Shown: positions 26,836 to 37,207, numbered from the stretch's first letter. The stretch is 64,000 nucleotides of DNA from Taibaiella sp. (GCA_016786705.1 JAEUVV010000007.1:209276-273275); one strand, 5' to 3'. Notes: a model not told the origin generated them from the sequence alone. Numbers and translations: made by a program.

Positions 26836-29427
26836 ATGAAAGCAGCGGTATTTACGTTACTTTCCTTACTATTGCTATTATGCCCGAATGCCCTTATGGC
26901 CCAGCGAATCAACACCGATTCCATCCCGGGACCGGTAAAGCAAGCCGGAGACACAACAGTAAGCGATACTGCCACTAAGAAAGGCGCCGCTCTGGGCATC
27001 AGGATCAGCCCGGACGCCCCGGAGCATGAAGTAGTTTCCAGCGCCAGGGACTCCGCGATCCTGGATATGGAAACCAGCATCTATTACCTGTATGGCGATG
27101 CGCAAATGCAACAGGATGACCTGGAATTAAAATCGGGCGTGGTAGAATTCAATCAAAAAATAAATGTGATCAGCGCCTACCCGGAATACGACACCAACAG
27201 CCGTAAAGTTTCGGAGCAATCTTTCAAGCAGGGCACTGAAACCTTTACTTACGATTCCTTAAGATATAATTTTAAAAGCAGGCGCGCCATTGTACGTAAT
27301 GCCCGCATGCAATATGGAGAGGCCTACATTAACAGTTACCAGGTAAAGAGAAACCCCGACCAGTCTATTTTCGGCTATAAGAATGTATATACAACCTGTA
27401 ACCTGGAACATCCGCACTTCGGCATTAATGCCCGGAAGATCAAGGTGATCCCTAACAAAGTAGCGGCCTCCGGAAGGGCTCACCTGGAAATTGCCGACCT
27501 CCCCACTCCTTTATTATTTCCATTTGGTATATTCCCGATTAATCCTGAGAAGAAATCCGGCTTTATCCTGCCCACTTACACGCTAACCGGTAACCGGGGC
27601 GTAGGGTTGCAGCGAATGGGCTATTATGTGGACATCAATAAGTATATCGGCGCCTCTGTCATGTTCGATTACTTTTCCAAAGGTAGCTTTGGAGTTTTCG
27701 GCAGTACAGAATATTCAAAACGCTATAAATATAATGGTGCCTTAAATATAGATTACACTTACTCCCAGATAGGAGAAAGATTCGATGCCGATGCAGCTAC
27801 GCAAAAAGATTTTAAAGTAAGGTGGAAGCATACGGTGGACCAGAGAGCCATGCCGGGAGCCACCTTTACGGCCAATGTTGAGTTTGGTACCGGTGGCTAC
27901 AACCTGGTTAACGGGATGACAGCCGACCTTCAGCTAAATAACCAATACAGGTCAACGATCGCCTACTCCAAAACATGGGTAGGTAAACCCTTCTCCTTTA
28001 CCGCCGCGGCTAACCATAACCAAAGTACCCGGAGCGGGGAGGTCGTCGTTACTTTGCCGGACATTTCTTTTAACGTTGCCCAGATCACTCCTTTCCAACG
28101 CAAGACCAGGGTAGGTAAAGACAGGTGGTATGAAAAAATATCAGCCTCCTATAACTTCGCCGCCCAGAACCGGATCAATTTTATTGACACTGCCTTTAGC
28201 TTCCGGAACATGTCTTTCGAACAATTTGATAACGGGATCAAACATACCGCCGCTATCTCTGCGACCTACAATGTCTTGAGATTTATCAACTGGAACTTCA
28301 GCATACCTTATAATGAGTACTGGAACACCAAACAAACTTTCTATACCTGGAATCAATCTGAGTTAAAAAATGATACCGCGACAAAGACCGGCTTTTTCGC
28401 TACCAGGGACTTTAGCTTTAACAGCAGCCTGAATACAAGAATTTATGGCTTAAAAATGTTTAAGAAAGGCAATTTGATGGGTATCCGCCACGTCATCACT
28501 CCATCTTTAAATTTCAACTATACGCCCGGATTCGCGCGTTCCCCATTTAATTATTTTTATGATTACTATGATGCATCCGGAAGACAAAGTTATAATTCGC
28601 CCTACTCAGCCTCTCCAAGTTCTATTATGGGACCGACCAACCCATTACCCAATGGTTCCGCGGGTATAAGTATCAACAATAATTTGCAGATCAAGGTACG
28701 TTCCAAAGACTCTACTGGCACCAGGAACATCACCCTGATCGATGGTTTAGCTATCGGCGCCAACTATAACTTTTTCGCAGACTCCAACCACCTGACCAAC
28801 ATATCTTTTAGTGGACGGACCAGCATTTTACAAAAATTCAATATCTCTTTCGGCGGCGCTTTTGACCCTTATCATTGGGAAAACGGCTACAGAACAAAAT
28901 ACTATTCTATTGAAAAGGAAGGCCCTATCGCGAAAATGAGAAATTTGTACGCTTCTCTTGACTTTGACCTGAGCGGGGAGAGTAACCGTAAGGAAGATGA
29001 AGAGGTAGAAGATGCCCGGGCGAATAACCCGGATGTACAGCGAATGCTCCGCAATAACGGGCTTGCCGCTTATTATGATTTCAATATTCCCTGGTCTTTA
29101 AGAATTTCCTCTTCTGTCAGCTATACCGTTAATAATCAGAAAGACGGAAGAGAAAAAGAAGTCTATACGCCACAATTAAGTGTATCCGGCAGTTTAAGGT
29201 TTACCAAAAAAATGATGTTTAATTTCGTAACCGGTTATGATTTCTTGAATAAATCAATCGGGGCTACAACCTTAAACATCAGTCGTGACCTGCATTGCTG
29301 GCAAATGGCATTAAATATTACGCCATTTGGCCTTTACAGGAACTATAACTTTACCCTTAACGTTAAATCTTCTGTACTCCAGGACCTGAAATTAACCCGG
29401 AGACGTGCTTACCAGGACAACTTCTAG
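26836..29427 (+). CDS. lptD: LPS-assembly protein LptD-like, outer-membrane barrel
   Basis: An exported 863-residue protein predicted to insert lipopolysaccharide into the outer leaflet together with LptE. The signal peptide is MKAAVFTLLSLLLLLCPNALMAQ. An OstA-like beta-jellyroll follows (about residues 70-230: SIYYLYGDAQMQQDDLELKSG, VEFNQKINVISAYPEY). The plug-barrel entry LPTPLLFPFGIFPINPEKKSGFILP is the family hallmark; a long beta barrel fills the rest and ends QDNF. The conserved Cys pairs of proteobacterial LptD are not evident, as in other Bacteroidota. No lptE candidate lies next to it; the lipoprotein at 29438-29917 faces it but looks unrelated. Confidence 0.85.
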   Translation: MKAAVFTLLSLLLLLCPNALMAQRINTDSIPGPVKQAGDTTVSDTATKKGAALGIRISPDAPEHEVVSSARDSAILDMETSIYYLYGDAQMQQDDLELKSGVVEFNQKINVISAYPEYDTNSRKVSEQSFKQGTETFTYDSLRYNFKSRRAIVRNARMQYGEAYINSYQVKRNPDQSIFGYKNVYTTCNLEHPHFGINARKIKVIPNKVAASGRAHLEIADLPTPLLFPFGIFPINPEKKSGFILPTYTLTGNRGVGLQRMGYYVDINKYIGASVMFDYFSKGSFGVFGSTEYSKRYKYNGALNIDYTYSQIGERFDADAATQKDFKVRWKHTVDQRAMPGATFTANVEFGTGGYNLVNGMTADLQLNNQYRSTIAYSKTWVGKPFSFTAAANHNQSTRSGEVVVTLPDISFNVAQITPFQRKTRVGKDRWYEKISASYNFAAQNRINFIDTAFSFRNMSFEQFDNGIKHTAAISATYNVLRFINWNFSIPYNEYWNTKQTFYTWNQSELKNDTATKTGFFATRDFSFNSSLNTRIYGLKMFKKGNLMGIRHVITPSLNFNYTPGFARSPFNYFYDYYDASGRQSYNSPYSASPSSIMGPTNPLPNGSAGISINNNLQIKVRSKDSTGTRNITLIDGLAIGANYNFFADSNHLTNISFSGRTSILQKFNISFGGAFDPYHWENGYRTKYYSIEKEGPIAKMRNLYASLDFDLSGESNRKEDEEVEDARANNPDVQRMLRNNGLAAYYDFNIPWSLRISSSVSYTVNNQKDGREKEVYTPQLSVSGSLRFTKKMMFNFVTGYDFLNKSIGATTLNISRDLHCWQMALNITPFGLYRNYNFTLNVKSSVLQDLKLTRRRAYQDNF

Positions 29428-29437
29428 ATCAGCTACA

Positions 29438-29917
29438 TTAGCGGTAGTAAACAACAGGCTCAGAGTAGATCACATTACTTTTATTGCCGCTTTCGTCCAA
29501 GATATACAAACTAAACACGGCGGTATCCCTTTGCACACCAGGACTCAGGCGAAAAAACTCCGGTATGCTTAACCTGATCTCGCCATAACCTTTAAGGTAT
29601 TTGTGCCCGCTTCTATCCTGCTGTGGAATATAAGGAAAAGGAAATTGATAATCTTTTCCCGTAGTTGTATCGACCAGGAAAACCCGCATCGTAACATCGT
29701 CAAACTTGGTACCCAGGTCGCCATTACCATCTACAAAATCGTAGTACAGGAACCAATCACCCGCAGACGTAGAATCTGCCAAATTAATATCTGCCTTGTT
29801 CATACCCTTATAAGTAATTTCAGGTGTATCAGGGTACGACTCCTCTTTTTTCTGACAAGAGGAAAAGACCATCACGGCACTCATCAAACCTAAAATACCA
29901 GCTACTGCTTTAGTCAT
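29438..29917 (-). CDS. Lipoprotein of unknown function
   Basis: A 159-residue lipoprotein from the ATG at 29917, with signal KAVAGILGLMSAVMVFSSC (lipobox SSC). The mature part begins QKKEESYPDTPEITYKGMNK and reads as an Ig-like beta sandwich (DWFLYYDFVDGNGDLG, FRLSPGVQRDTAVFSLYILDESGNKS), a pattern common in Bacteroidota surface lipoproteins. An ORF extension to 29944 lacks support. It converges on lptD with only 10 bases between stop codons. Specific function is not recognised. Confidence 0.68.
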   Translation of the reverse strand: MTKAVAGILGLMSAVMVFSSCQKKEESYPDTPEITYKGMNKADINLADSTSAGDWFLYYDFVDGNGDLGTKFDDVTMRVFLVDTTTGKDYQFPFPYIPQQDRSGHKYLKGYGEIRLSIPEFFRLSPGVQRDTAVFSLYILDESGNKSNVIYSEPVVYYR

Positions 29918-29979
29918 GTATAAAGTATTAACTTCGTTGTTCAATTCTATTTAGACTATCAAATTTACAAATAAATATC

Positions 29980-30963
29980 ATGTTGGATCACCTTTCTTCA
30001 AATATTGAGTGGTTAAAATCAATTAACACGGCCAATTTTGAGCAAAGAGCCCTGGAACTATTCCGGCACCAGTATAAAAATACAGCTATATACCGGGAAT
30101 ATTGTAATCATATCCATCGCACACCGGAACGAGTACACACTTTAACCGACATCCCGTTTCTGCCCATTTCTTTTTTTAAATCTCATGAGATCCTGGCACA
30201 AGACCAGGCCGCACAATTACTTTTTGAGAGCAGCGGAACTACCGGGATGATCCCCAGCAGGCATTTCATTGCTCACCCGGAATATTATGAAACCGCTTTC
30301 CGTAAAGGATTCCGGCAACACTACGGCGCTCCTGAAGATTATATCATCCTCGGGCTACTGCCTTCTTATTTAGAACGTAAACATTCCTCGCTGGTGTATA
30401 TGGTACAGGACCTGATACAAACCAGCAATCATCCGTCAGGTGGCTTTTACCTGAATGAATGGGAACAGATAGCAGGTATCCTGCAACAGCCCCGGGACCG
30501 GAAAATATTTTTGATTGGCGTCACTTTCGCTTTGCTCGATTTTGCAGAAGCTTACCCAATGGACCTTAGCGCGCATATTGTGATGGAAACCGGCGGCATG
30601 AAGGGGCGGCGGGAAGAATGGACCCGCATGGAGGTCCATCAATACCTCGCACAGCAATGGAAGCTGGAAAAGGTACATTCTGAATATGGCATGAGCGAAA
30701 TGTTATCCCAGGCTTATTCCAAAGGTGATGGTATTTTTAAATGCACCGAAAGTATGCGTGTCTTATTGCGGGATGAAAGCGACCCGCTGGAAACTTATAC
30801 TGCAGGCAGTGGCTGCGTGAATGTGATAGACCTGGCCAATATAGACTCCTGCGCCTTTATCGCTACAGAAGACATCGGAAAAGTAGCTGCCGACGGCAGT
30901 TTTGAGATCCTGGGCAGGAGGGATACCGCCGCGCTACGTGGCTGTAGCCTCATGGTTGTTTAA
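29980..30963 (+). CDS. LuxE-like acyl-protein synthetase/transferase
   Basis: A 327-residue member of the adenylate-forming superfamily, short LuxE-like branch. The ATP-binding P-loop-like motif ESSGTTG is at about residue 85. SFFKSHEIL, LGLLPSYLERKHSSLVYM, SEYGMSEMLSQAYS and FIATEDIGKVAADGSFEILGRRD correspond to later core motifs (the last is the hinge of ANL enzymes). LuxE activates fatty acids for aldehyde synthesis in luminous bacteria; the non-luminous relatives in Bacteroidota are annotated as acyl transferases with unknown substrate. No luxC or luxD lies near. It stands alone ahead of the permease. Confidence 0.83.
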   Translation: MLDHLSSNIEWLKSINTANFEQRALELFRHQYKNTAIYREYCNHIHRTPERVHTLTDIPFLPISFFKSHEILAQDQAAQLLFESSGTTGMIPSRHFIAHPEYYETAFRKGFRQHYGAPEDYIILGLLPSYLERKHSSLVYMVQDLIQTSNHPSGGFYLNEWEQIAGILQQPRDRKIFLIGVTFALLDFAEAYPMDLSAHIVMETGGMKGRREEWTRMEVHQYLAQQWKLEKVHSEYGMSEMLSQAYSKGDGIFKCTESMRVLLRDESDPLETYTAGSGCVNVIDLANIDSCAFIATEDIGKVAADGSFEILGRRDTAALRGCSLMVV

Positions 30964-31043
30964 ATTTAATAAAAGATATACTATATTTACCCTCATTAAA
31001 ACATTCGGATCTATTCTTTAACCCAAGTCATTCATCTAAATAA

Positions 31044-32543
31044 ATGCAGGAAAAAGACACAGAATTTAAACGCAGCCTCAGTTTGATGGACGGTATCCTG
31101 ATCGTTGCCGGCAGTATGATCGGTTCCGGTATCTTTATCGTCAGCGCCGATATGGTGCGCAATGTAGGCAGCGCGGGCTGGCTCATCGCTATCTGGGTCA
31201 TTACCGGTATCATGACGGTATTCGCGGCCATATCTTATGGAGAACTATCTTCCATGTTTCCGAAAGCGGGCGGGCAATACGTTTTTCTCAAAGAAGCTTA
31301 TAACCGGCTGACGGGTTTTCTATATGGCTGGAGCTTTTTCTCGGTGATCCAGACCGGGACCATAGCAGCCGTAGGAGTTGCCTTCAGCAAATTCGCGGGC
31401 CATTTCATCAAGCCCCTGGAAATGACCGATGAGAACGTTTTATTTTCCATAGGCGACAGCTTTAAACTATACCCGGCACAGCTGGTTTCAATAGCACTGG
31501 TCGTTTTCCTCACCTGGGTCAATGCACGCGGGGTAAAAGAGGGCAAGCTGATCCAGAGAATATTCACTTTTGCCAAACTTATTTCTTTATTCGGCCTGAT
31601 CATTTTCGGTTTCCTGCTGGCTTTCGACCAGGACATCTGGAATGAGAACTGGAGTACCGGTTTCCGGATGAGCCATAGCAGCGCGATCCCGGAAAGCAAC
31701 GGCGGCGGCTGGAGCTTGTTTCAAAATATTGACAGCCTGACGGTGGGACTTGGCTTTGTAGCAGCGGCTATGGTAGGTTCCGTATTCAGCAGTGTGGCCT
31801 GGGAAAACGTCACTTTTATTGCCGGGGAGATCAAAAACCCACAGCGCAATATAGGTTTAAGCCTGTTTTTAGGCGCGTTGATCGTAACGGTGATCTATGT
31901 TACGATCAACTTAATGTACCTGGCGGTATTGCCTTTGACCCCTGAAGCTACAGGCTTTGTTTATCCCGCTACAGGCAATGAGGCCAGCATCGCTTTTGCA
32001 GATAAAGACCGTGTAGCAACCGCAGCCTCCCTGCCTATTTTTGGAACAGTAGGCGCTACCATTATCGCCATCATGATCATGGTATCTACTTTCGGTTGCA
32101 ACAATGGCCTTATTATGACCGGCGCAAGGGTTTATTACACTATGGCTAAAGACCAGTTGTTCTTTAAGAAAGCCGGAAATTTAAATAAAAACGCGGTACC
32201 GGGATGGGCATTATGGGTACAGTGTTTCTGGACGAGCATCCTCTGCCTGAGTGGCAAATATGGCTTGCTGCTGGATTATGTTGTATTTGTAACGCTGATC
32301 TTTTACATCATCACCATTATAGCGGTATTTAAATTGCGCAAGACCCGGCCAGACGCAGAGCGGCCTTATAAAGCATTCGGTTATCCTTTTATTCCCATCA
32401 TCTACATTATCCTGGCCAGCTTGATGGCCATAGGCTTGCTGATCGCGAAATGGGAGACCTGTGTGTTTGGTCTTATTGTCGTTTTATTGGGCCTACCAAT
32501 GTATTATCTATTTATGAGAAAACAGAGCAGTGCTGCAGCTTAA
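31044..32543 (+). CDS. APC family amino acid permease
   Basis: A 499-residue inner-membrane transporter with about 12 helices. The N-terminal signature is LMDGILIVAGSMIGSGIFIVSAD, the substrate-binding loop of APC carriers. Later segments (SVAWENVTFIAGEIKNPQRNIG, FGCNNGLIMTGARVYYTMAKD) match the LAT/AdiC-like APC branch. It should import or exchange an amino acid; the substrate cannot be set from sequence. The BatA gene follows only 6 bases later, so the two share a transcript, although a functional link is not obvious. Confidence 0.9.
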   Translation: MQEKDTEFKRSLSLMDGILIVAGSMIGSGIFIVSADMVRNVGSAGWLIAIWVITGIMTVFAAISYGELSSMFPKAGGQYVFLKEAYNRLTGFLYGWSFFSVIQTGTIAAVGVAFSKFAGHFIKPLEMTDENVLFSIGDSFKLYPAQLVSIALVVFLTWVNARGVKEGKLIQRIFTFAKLISLFGLIIFGFLLAFDQDIWNENWSTGFRMSHSSAIPESNGGGWSLFQNIDSLTVGLGFVAAAMVGSVFSSVAWENVTFIAGEIKNPQRNIGLSLFLGALIVTVIYVTINLMYLAVLPLTPEATGFVYPATGNEASIAFADKDRVATAASLPIFGTVGATIIAIMIMVSTFGCNNGLIMTGARVYYTMAKDQLFFKKAGNLNKNAVPGWALWVQCFWTSILCLSGKYGLLLDYVVFVTLIFYIITIIAVFKLRKTRPDAERPYKAFGYPFIPIIYIILASLMAIGLLIAKWETCVFGLIVVLLGLPMYYLFMRKQSSAAA

Positions 32544-32549
32544 TTTGAT

Positions 32550-34595
32550 ATGAACTTTCTATTTCCTTTGTTCCTGATCGCGGGCGCGGCGATTGCCATC
32601 CCGGTCATTATACATTTATTTAATTTCAGAAAATACAAGACCATTGAATTTTCTGATACCCGGCTCCTGGAACAGATCAAGATCACTTCTCAAAAAAGCA
32701 GGAAAGTCCAAAACTGGTGGCTGCTCTTAAGCCGCATACTGTTCTTGGCAGCTTTGGTACTCGCCTTTGCACAACCCTACCTGGGTACCCAAAAAGACAC
32801 GAGCCGGCAGCTCAAGCTTATTTATATCGACAATTCGCAGAGTATGGCCGATAACCTGGGCGGCCAGCGGCAATTGCTGCAAAACGCGATCGACGACGCC
32901 AAAGGGATCATTAACGCACTAAGTGAACACCAGCAATATATACTGCTCAGCAATAATAATATTTATGCCAGCAGACCCATTGGCAAAAGCCAGGTCATGG
33001 AAGCCTTACAGCAATTAAAAGTAAGCGCGAAAACAGTATCCTTAAAACAGATCAACCAGGCCGTAAATAACGCGCTCAGTGATAATAATGCGGAAAACGC
33101 GGAAGTGTATATTTTTTCTGACCTGCAAAAAAGCACTTTATTCCGGGAAGCCTTAGATACTGTTGCCGCTACTGCACACTACATCATCCGGCCGCAATTG
33201 CACCGGCAATCCGCCAATCTTTACTTTGACACCGCTTACTTCGTCAACCCGGTCATTGACACCCGGCAGGAAAATCCGCTGGTGGTTAAGATTTCGAAAT
33301 CCAATACTACCGAAACGATTCAAAGCCAGGTACAGGTCTGGGTGAACGGGCAGGCCCGGGCCGCAAAGAACATTAATTTCACCAATGACAGTACCTGGAC
33401 GGACACGATTGCTTTAATGGTAAACACCCCGGGCTGGCACAAAATACTATTAACGGTTAAGGATGCGCCCATACAGTTTGACGACACCTTCCGGATTACG
33501 GCAAAAACCAATGCCAACCTTGCAGTACTTAACTTAAACGACGGCTCTTCCAGCCCCTACTTACAGGCAGCGCTTAGCCCGGCGAACGGGTTTATTACCC
33601 GTAACGCGCCTTTAAATGCCGGGAGCGCCGGTGAATGGCCGGATAACAACCTGGTAATTTTACAAAACATACAGCAACTAAGCCCTGAGCTTACGGACGC
33701 GGTTAAAAAAGGGTTGCAGAACGGCCAAAGCTTCTTCCTGATCCCCGGCAACATCAGTAACATTGCATCCTTTAACCAGCAACTGAACAAGATCGCCCCT
33801 ATTAATTTTGCTGCAGCGGATACCGCCAGCACACAAATCGGCGCGGTACAGACAGAGCATGCCCTGCTTAAGGACGTGATCGCTACTATGCCTCAAAATG
33901 TACAATTACCAACGGTTTTAAGACATTACCCTATAAGCGCAGGCCTGAGCGCTAACCAGCAAAGTATACTTAGCCTGAAAAACGGGCAGCCTTTCCTCGC
34001 CCAATATTCGATCGACAACGGGGCTCTATATATCATTGCCAGTTCTTTAGAAGAACGCTCCGGTAATTTTGTTTTGAGTAACCTGTTTATGCCGCTTTTG
34101 TATAAAATGTGCGCGGTGAGCGGGGCCCAATCTATTTACGCCATTAATGCCAATAGCAATCAACCAGTATTTATACCCAACCAATCGGCCAACCGTACCG
34201 TATTTAAGGCTACAGGACCGGATGCGGAAGTGATCCCGGCACAAAACGCCTATGGTAACGGTACTAATATATTCTTAGGTAAAGCTATAGACCAGGCCGG
34301 CTTTTATACTTTAAAAAACGAATCCGTTGCAGACAGCACCCTGGTGGCGGTAAATGCGAATACATTGGAATCGGAACTGGAGGCAGCTACAAAAGAAGCG
34401 CTGGAACAGCAACTGAAACCGGCCAAACTGAGCTGGGAGCAAAGCGGCGCGCCGATGGTAAGTTCGGCTACAGGAAACAATACAGACCTTTGGAAGTGGC
34501 TAGTGACGATCGCCTTGCTGGCCCTGATCATCGAGACTTATTTTCTCTTAAAGCGACCAGGCAAGACAGCTGCCCAACAAACAGAAACAATTTAG
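32550..34595 (+). CDS. BatA-domain membrane protein
   Basis: A 681-residue protein. The N-terminal BatA (aerotolerance) domain spans about residues 1-80, with two helices and the signature [23 protein letters not shown] ... [28 protein letters not shown]-like domain follows with a metal site D-N-S-Q-S in [14 protein letters not shown]. The C-terminal helix (about 655-670, [18 protein letters not shown]) anchors it. The architecture matches the VWA protein at 18709-20703 (helices at both ends, VWA body, domains of beta type). Bat genes were linked to aerotolerance in Bacteroides; a precise role is not established. It ends overlapping rnhB by 4 bases on the opposite strand. Confidence 0.82.
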   Translation: MNFLFPLFLIAGAAIAIPVIIHLFNFRKYKTIEFSDTRLLEQIKITSQKSRKVQNWWLLLSRILFLAALVLAFAQPYLGTQKDTSRQLKLIYIDNSQSMADNLGGQRQLLQNAIDDAKGIINALSEHQQYILLSNNNIYASRPIGKSQVMEALQQLKVSAKTVSLKQINQAVNNALSDNNAENAEVYIFSDLQKSTLFREALDTVAATAHYIIRPQLHRQSANLYFDTAYFVNPVIDTRQENPLVVKISKSNTTETIQSQVQVWVNGQARAAKNINFTNDSTWTDTIALMVNTPGWHKILLTVKDAPIQFDDTFRITAKTNANLAVLNLNDGSSSPYLQAALSPANGFITRNAPLNAGSAGEWPDNNLVILQNIQQLSPELTDAVKKGLQNGQSFFLIPGNISNIASFNQQLNKIAPINFAAADTASTQIGAVQTEHALLKDVIATMPQNVQLPTVLRHYPISAGLSANQQSILSLKNGQPFLAQYSIDNGALYIIASSLEERSGNFVLSNLFMPLLYKMCAVSGAQSIYAINANSNQPVFIPNQSANRTVFKATGPDAEVIPAQNAYGNGTNIFLGKAIDQAGFYTLKNESVADSTLVAVNANTLESELEAATKEALEQQLKPAKLSWEQSGAPMVSSATGNNTDLWKWLVTIALLALIIETYFLLKRPGKTAAQQTETI

Positions 34596-35194
34596 ATTTT
34601 AACGCTCTTTAGTTTGGGCGCTTTGATCTTGAAGGTCAGCCGGTGAAAAGGGGTCTGCCCATTACTCATCGTCACGCGCTTGTGTGCCGGTGTAGGATAT
34701 CCTTTATTGGTTGCCCAGTCATATTCCGGGAAGTCGGCTGCGATCTGCATCATATACTCATCCCGGTAGGTTTTGGCCAGGATACTGGCAGCAGCTATGC
34801 TGGCAAACTTGCTGTCCCCTTTTACAATACACTGGTGCGAGATCCCGAAATAGGCCGGGAAACGGTTGCCGTCAATCAAAAGCAGCTCCGGCTTGAGCGC
34901 CAGTTTATCTACGCACTCATGCATTGCCCGGAAAGAAGCTTTTAATATATTGATTTCATCAATGACCTTATTATCTATAAAGGTAACCGAATAAGCCAGG
35001 GCGGCCGCTTCTACTATAGGCCGCAGCTCCATCCGGTCCTTTTCTGTCAGTTGCTTACTATCGTTTAATAAAGGATGAAAAAAATCTTTAGGCAATATAA
35101 CTGCCGCGGCCACTACCGGCCCCGCAATACAGCCCCTGCCCGCTTCATCTAAGCCAGCTTCCATTAAATCTTTTGTAAATGCGCACTCCAACAT
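34592..35194 (-). CDS. rnhB: Ribonuclease HII
   Basis: A 200-residue endonuclease that removes single ribonucleotides and RNA-DNA hybrids from DNA. Catalytic Asp16 and Glu17 are in [20 protein letters not shown], another Asp in [14 protein letters not shown], and the last region is [24 protein letters not shown], which carries the K-x-D-S and the fourth acidic site. A short N-terminal part before the first motif is normal. It follows the DUF4421-like gene by three bases and is likely co-transcribed. Confidence 0.96.
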   Translation of the reverse strand: MLECAFTKDLMEAGLDEAGRGCIAGPVVAAAVILPKDFFHPLLNDSKQLTEKDRMELRPIVEAAALAYSVTFIDNKVIDEINILKASFRAMHECVDKLALKPELLLIDGNRFPAYFGISHQCIVKGDSKFASIAAASILAKTYRDEYMMQIAADFPEYDWATNKGYPTPAHKRVTMSNGQTPFHRLTFKIKAPKLKSVKI

Positions 35195-35197
35195 ATC

Positions 35198-36322
35198 TTA
35201 TTTGCTCCCTAATATTTTAAACGGAATATCTAAAACAGCATCGACCGGCTTTAAGGTCTTTTTGAATTTGCGGCTGATACCGAAACGCCTGCTGAACATC
35301 AGCCGGGCCATGCCATAATTGCCAGACAAGTCATTACCCAATATTTCTTTGCCCACTAACATTTTACTATGAATATAATGCAGCGAGATGCTCCATTTTT
35401 CTCTTTCATAAGAACCGCGTAACCATAGGCTGGCATTAAGCCCCGAACCGACCCAATGCCTTTCCCTATCGCTAAAGCGTTCATCCAGTCTTTCTTTTAC
35501 AAAATTTACCGGGATCTTCAGAGTAGCAATACCGGCAAACAACCAGCGTTTATTGGGCACCCAGGTATAAGCGTAACCACCCCCCAAAGCAAAGTTCCAT
35601 ATCCGCATACGTTCCATATTGGCCTCAAAGTGATTAGGGTCTACCCCGGAAGACACATAAGCGCTATCCCCGCTTTTCACCCAGTAATTAGCGTCCAGGG
35701 CCAGTATAGGCGTACCCACACTATATTTCATGCGTTGAAAGCGCAGTACACTCCCCCTGAAAGAATAACGTTTGTTCAGGGCATACATATTGTTTAGCCC
35801 TAATAAAGTAAACCCTATATCCGGGCGGGTTGCCTGGTACCCTGCCTGGTCATACTCTTTATTAAAATCTCCCGAAAAACCTTTATACAGCTGCGCATTA
35901 ATAAAAGAAAGTGTCCGGTAACCGGCGATCTGCGACTGAAAATCCAATGATTTGGTTTTAAGCGCTTCATTGTTATTCAAGGGTAATACATTTACCGCCG
36001 CGCTTAAGGCAAGATAACGATAGGTAAACCCTAAACCTATGGATAAGTTGGAATTCGGGCTATAATCATAAGTATGTTTATTGGAAATTAAAGTAGCATT
36101 TTTGATCTTCAGGTCTTTATTTTGAATATACAGTTCCAGCCCGAAAAGATGTTCGTAAGAATGCACCATATTGGAATCATACTTAAAATCGTTGAGTATG
36201 GAAATCCCGTTTTCATTGAAAGAGTCGACGACCTGCTGGGCAACAGCCGGTTGTCCTGCTCCTGCAAAAAAGATAATAATCCATAAAAACCGGTAAAATG
36301 TTCCCTCTTTCAAACCCTTCAT
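35198..36322 (-). CDS. DUF4421-like outer-membrane protein
   Basis: A 374-residue exported protein from the ATG at 36322, with a signal peptide (YRFLWIIIFFAGAGQPAVAQQ). The body alternates amphipathic strands (SNLSIGLGFTYRYLALSAAVNVLPL, DFQSQIAGYRTLSFINAQLYKGF) in the way of the DUF4421 family, whose members are thought to be outer-membrane barrels. The open frame runs upstream to 36601, but that region overlaps the divergent gene at 36396 and is not used. Family assignment is from pattern memory; function is unknown. Confidence 0.68.
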   Translation of the reverse strand: MKGLKEGTFYRFLWIIIFFAGAGQPAVAQQVVDSFNENGISILNDFKYDSNMVHSYEHLFGLELYIQNKDLKIKNATLISNKHTYDYSPNSNLSIGLGFTYRYLALSAAVNVLPLNNNEALKTKSLDFQSQIAGYRTLSFINAQLYKGFSGDFNKEYDQAGYQATRPDIGFTLLGLNNMYALNKRYSFRGSVLRFQRMKYSVGTPILALDANYWVKSGDSAYVSSGVDPNHFEANMERMRIWNFALGGGYAYTWVPNKRWLFAGIATLKIPVNFVKERLDERFSDRERHWVGSGLNASLWLRGSYEREKWSISLHYIHSKMLVGKEILGNDLSGNYGMARLMFSRRFGISRKFKKTLKPVDAVLDIPFKILGSK

Positions 36323-36369
36323 CAGGGCAAATTTAAAGCAGATAAGTCTTTTCCCACCATTAAATACGA

Positions 36370-36377
36370 TATTTTTG
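36370..36377 (+). promoter_or_regulatory. -7 box (TATTTTTG) of the DUF4258 gene pair
   Basis: TATTTTTG fits TAnnTTTG and ends 18 bases before the ATG at 36396. It shows that the short gene starts at 36396 and not at an upstream alternative start (36375) inside the box. No good -33 element is seen. Confidence 0.5.
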
Positions 36378-36395
36378 CAATTCAATAATAAAACA

Positions 36396-36779
36396 ATGAA
36401 AAAAAGATACCTGTTCCTCATCCTATTCCTGCTGACCGGTGTAGTGATGTATTTTACCAATCCCAAACCGGAAAAGCACAGGCAGGCGGTGTATAAGGCC
36501 ATTGAGGGCATATTGCAAGAGCAGAAGGCGCAATTGCTGCAATCCAATAACAATTTGTCTAAAATGCTGGAAGGGCTTAATGATGAAAATATACAATCCA
36601 TGGTATTGCCGTTCCTGGAGCAGGCGGTACTGGTAGAAGATTATAAAGTTTTTTCCCTCACCCGCATAGACCTGGGCACGGGTGTCTACACGGTGGGCAT
36701 AGGCGCATTCGGCAAAGTATTTATTGCCCCGCAGCTGAAAGAGCAGGTAAAAGCAAATATGACAAAATATTTAGAATAA
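36396..36779 (+). CDS. Membrane-anchored DUF4359-like protein
   Basis: A 127-residue protein with an N-terminal signal anchor (MKKRYLFLILFLLTGVVMYF) and a soluble part NPKPEKHRQAVYKAIEGILQEQKA ... FSLTRIDLGTGVYTVGIGAFGKVFIAP. The opening T-N-P ... Y and the short C-terminal strand pair (VGIGAFGKVF) resemble DUF4359. It faces the periplasm. It is followed after one base by the DUF4258 gene, so translation may be coupled. Confidence 0.6.
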   Translation: MKKRYLFLILFLLTGVVMYFTNPKPEKHRQAVYKAIEGILQEQKAQLLQSNNNLSKMLEGLNDENIQSMVLPFLEQAVLVEDYKVFSLTRIDLGTGVYTVGIGAFGKVFIAPQLKEQVKANMTKYLE

Positions 36780-36780
36780 A

Positions 36781-37179
36781 TTGAAGCAGCCATTAAAAGC
36801 GCCTTATAAAGCCATCGGCGTTATTGTAATTTTATTGCTGCTGGCAGGCGCATGGTTGTTCCGGAACAGCAATCGGCTGCCGGCAGGTGGGAACCAGTCT
36901 ATAATCCCCGCCAATGCGGCTTTAAGCTTTACTAAGCATGCACAATGCCGGATGGCTTGCCGGGGTATAACAGAAGCAGAGATCAGGGAAGTGCTCGCGG
37001 AAGGCAAAATCAATGCCGGCAAATCGGATCCGAACGATGCTCCCTGCCCTACTTATGCGATAGAAGACCGGGTAAAGGACGGGCAATTATTAAGGATTGT
37101 TTTTGGCATTTGTGCGCAAAAGATCAAGGTAATTACCTGTATCGACCTGGAGCAGGAACATGACTGCGACTGTAAATAA
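36781..37179 (+). CDS. DUF4258 domain protein with membrane anchor (TTG start)
   Basis: A 132-residue protein with a helix near the start (AIGVIVILLLLAGAWLF) and the DUF4258 core FTKHAQCRMACRGITEAEIREVLAEGKI ... LRIVFGICAQKIKVITCIDLEQEHDCDC. The H-x-x-x-R-M-x-x-R-G-I pattern is the family mark. The domain resembles RelE/BrnT-like folds, but here it is exported and Cys-rich, so a toxin role is unlikely. No ATG or GTG is in frame ahead of the domain; TTG at 36781, one base after the upstream stop, is the only usable start and suggests translational coupling. Confidence 0.68.
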   Translation: MKQPLKAPYKAIGVIVILLLLAGAWLFRNSNRLPAGGNQSIIPANAALSFTKHAQCRMACRGITEAEIREVLAEGKINAGKSDPNDAPCPTYAIEDRVKDGQLLRIVFGICAQKIKVITCIDLEQEHDCDCK

Positions 37180-37207
37180 AAGATTTTTTTAAGCGCTATT
37201 TAAACAT

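Noticed and set aside
36323..36601. Upstream extension of the DUF4421-like gene
   Set aside because: It is antisense to the real gene at 36396-36779, and a signal peptide starts at 36322.
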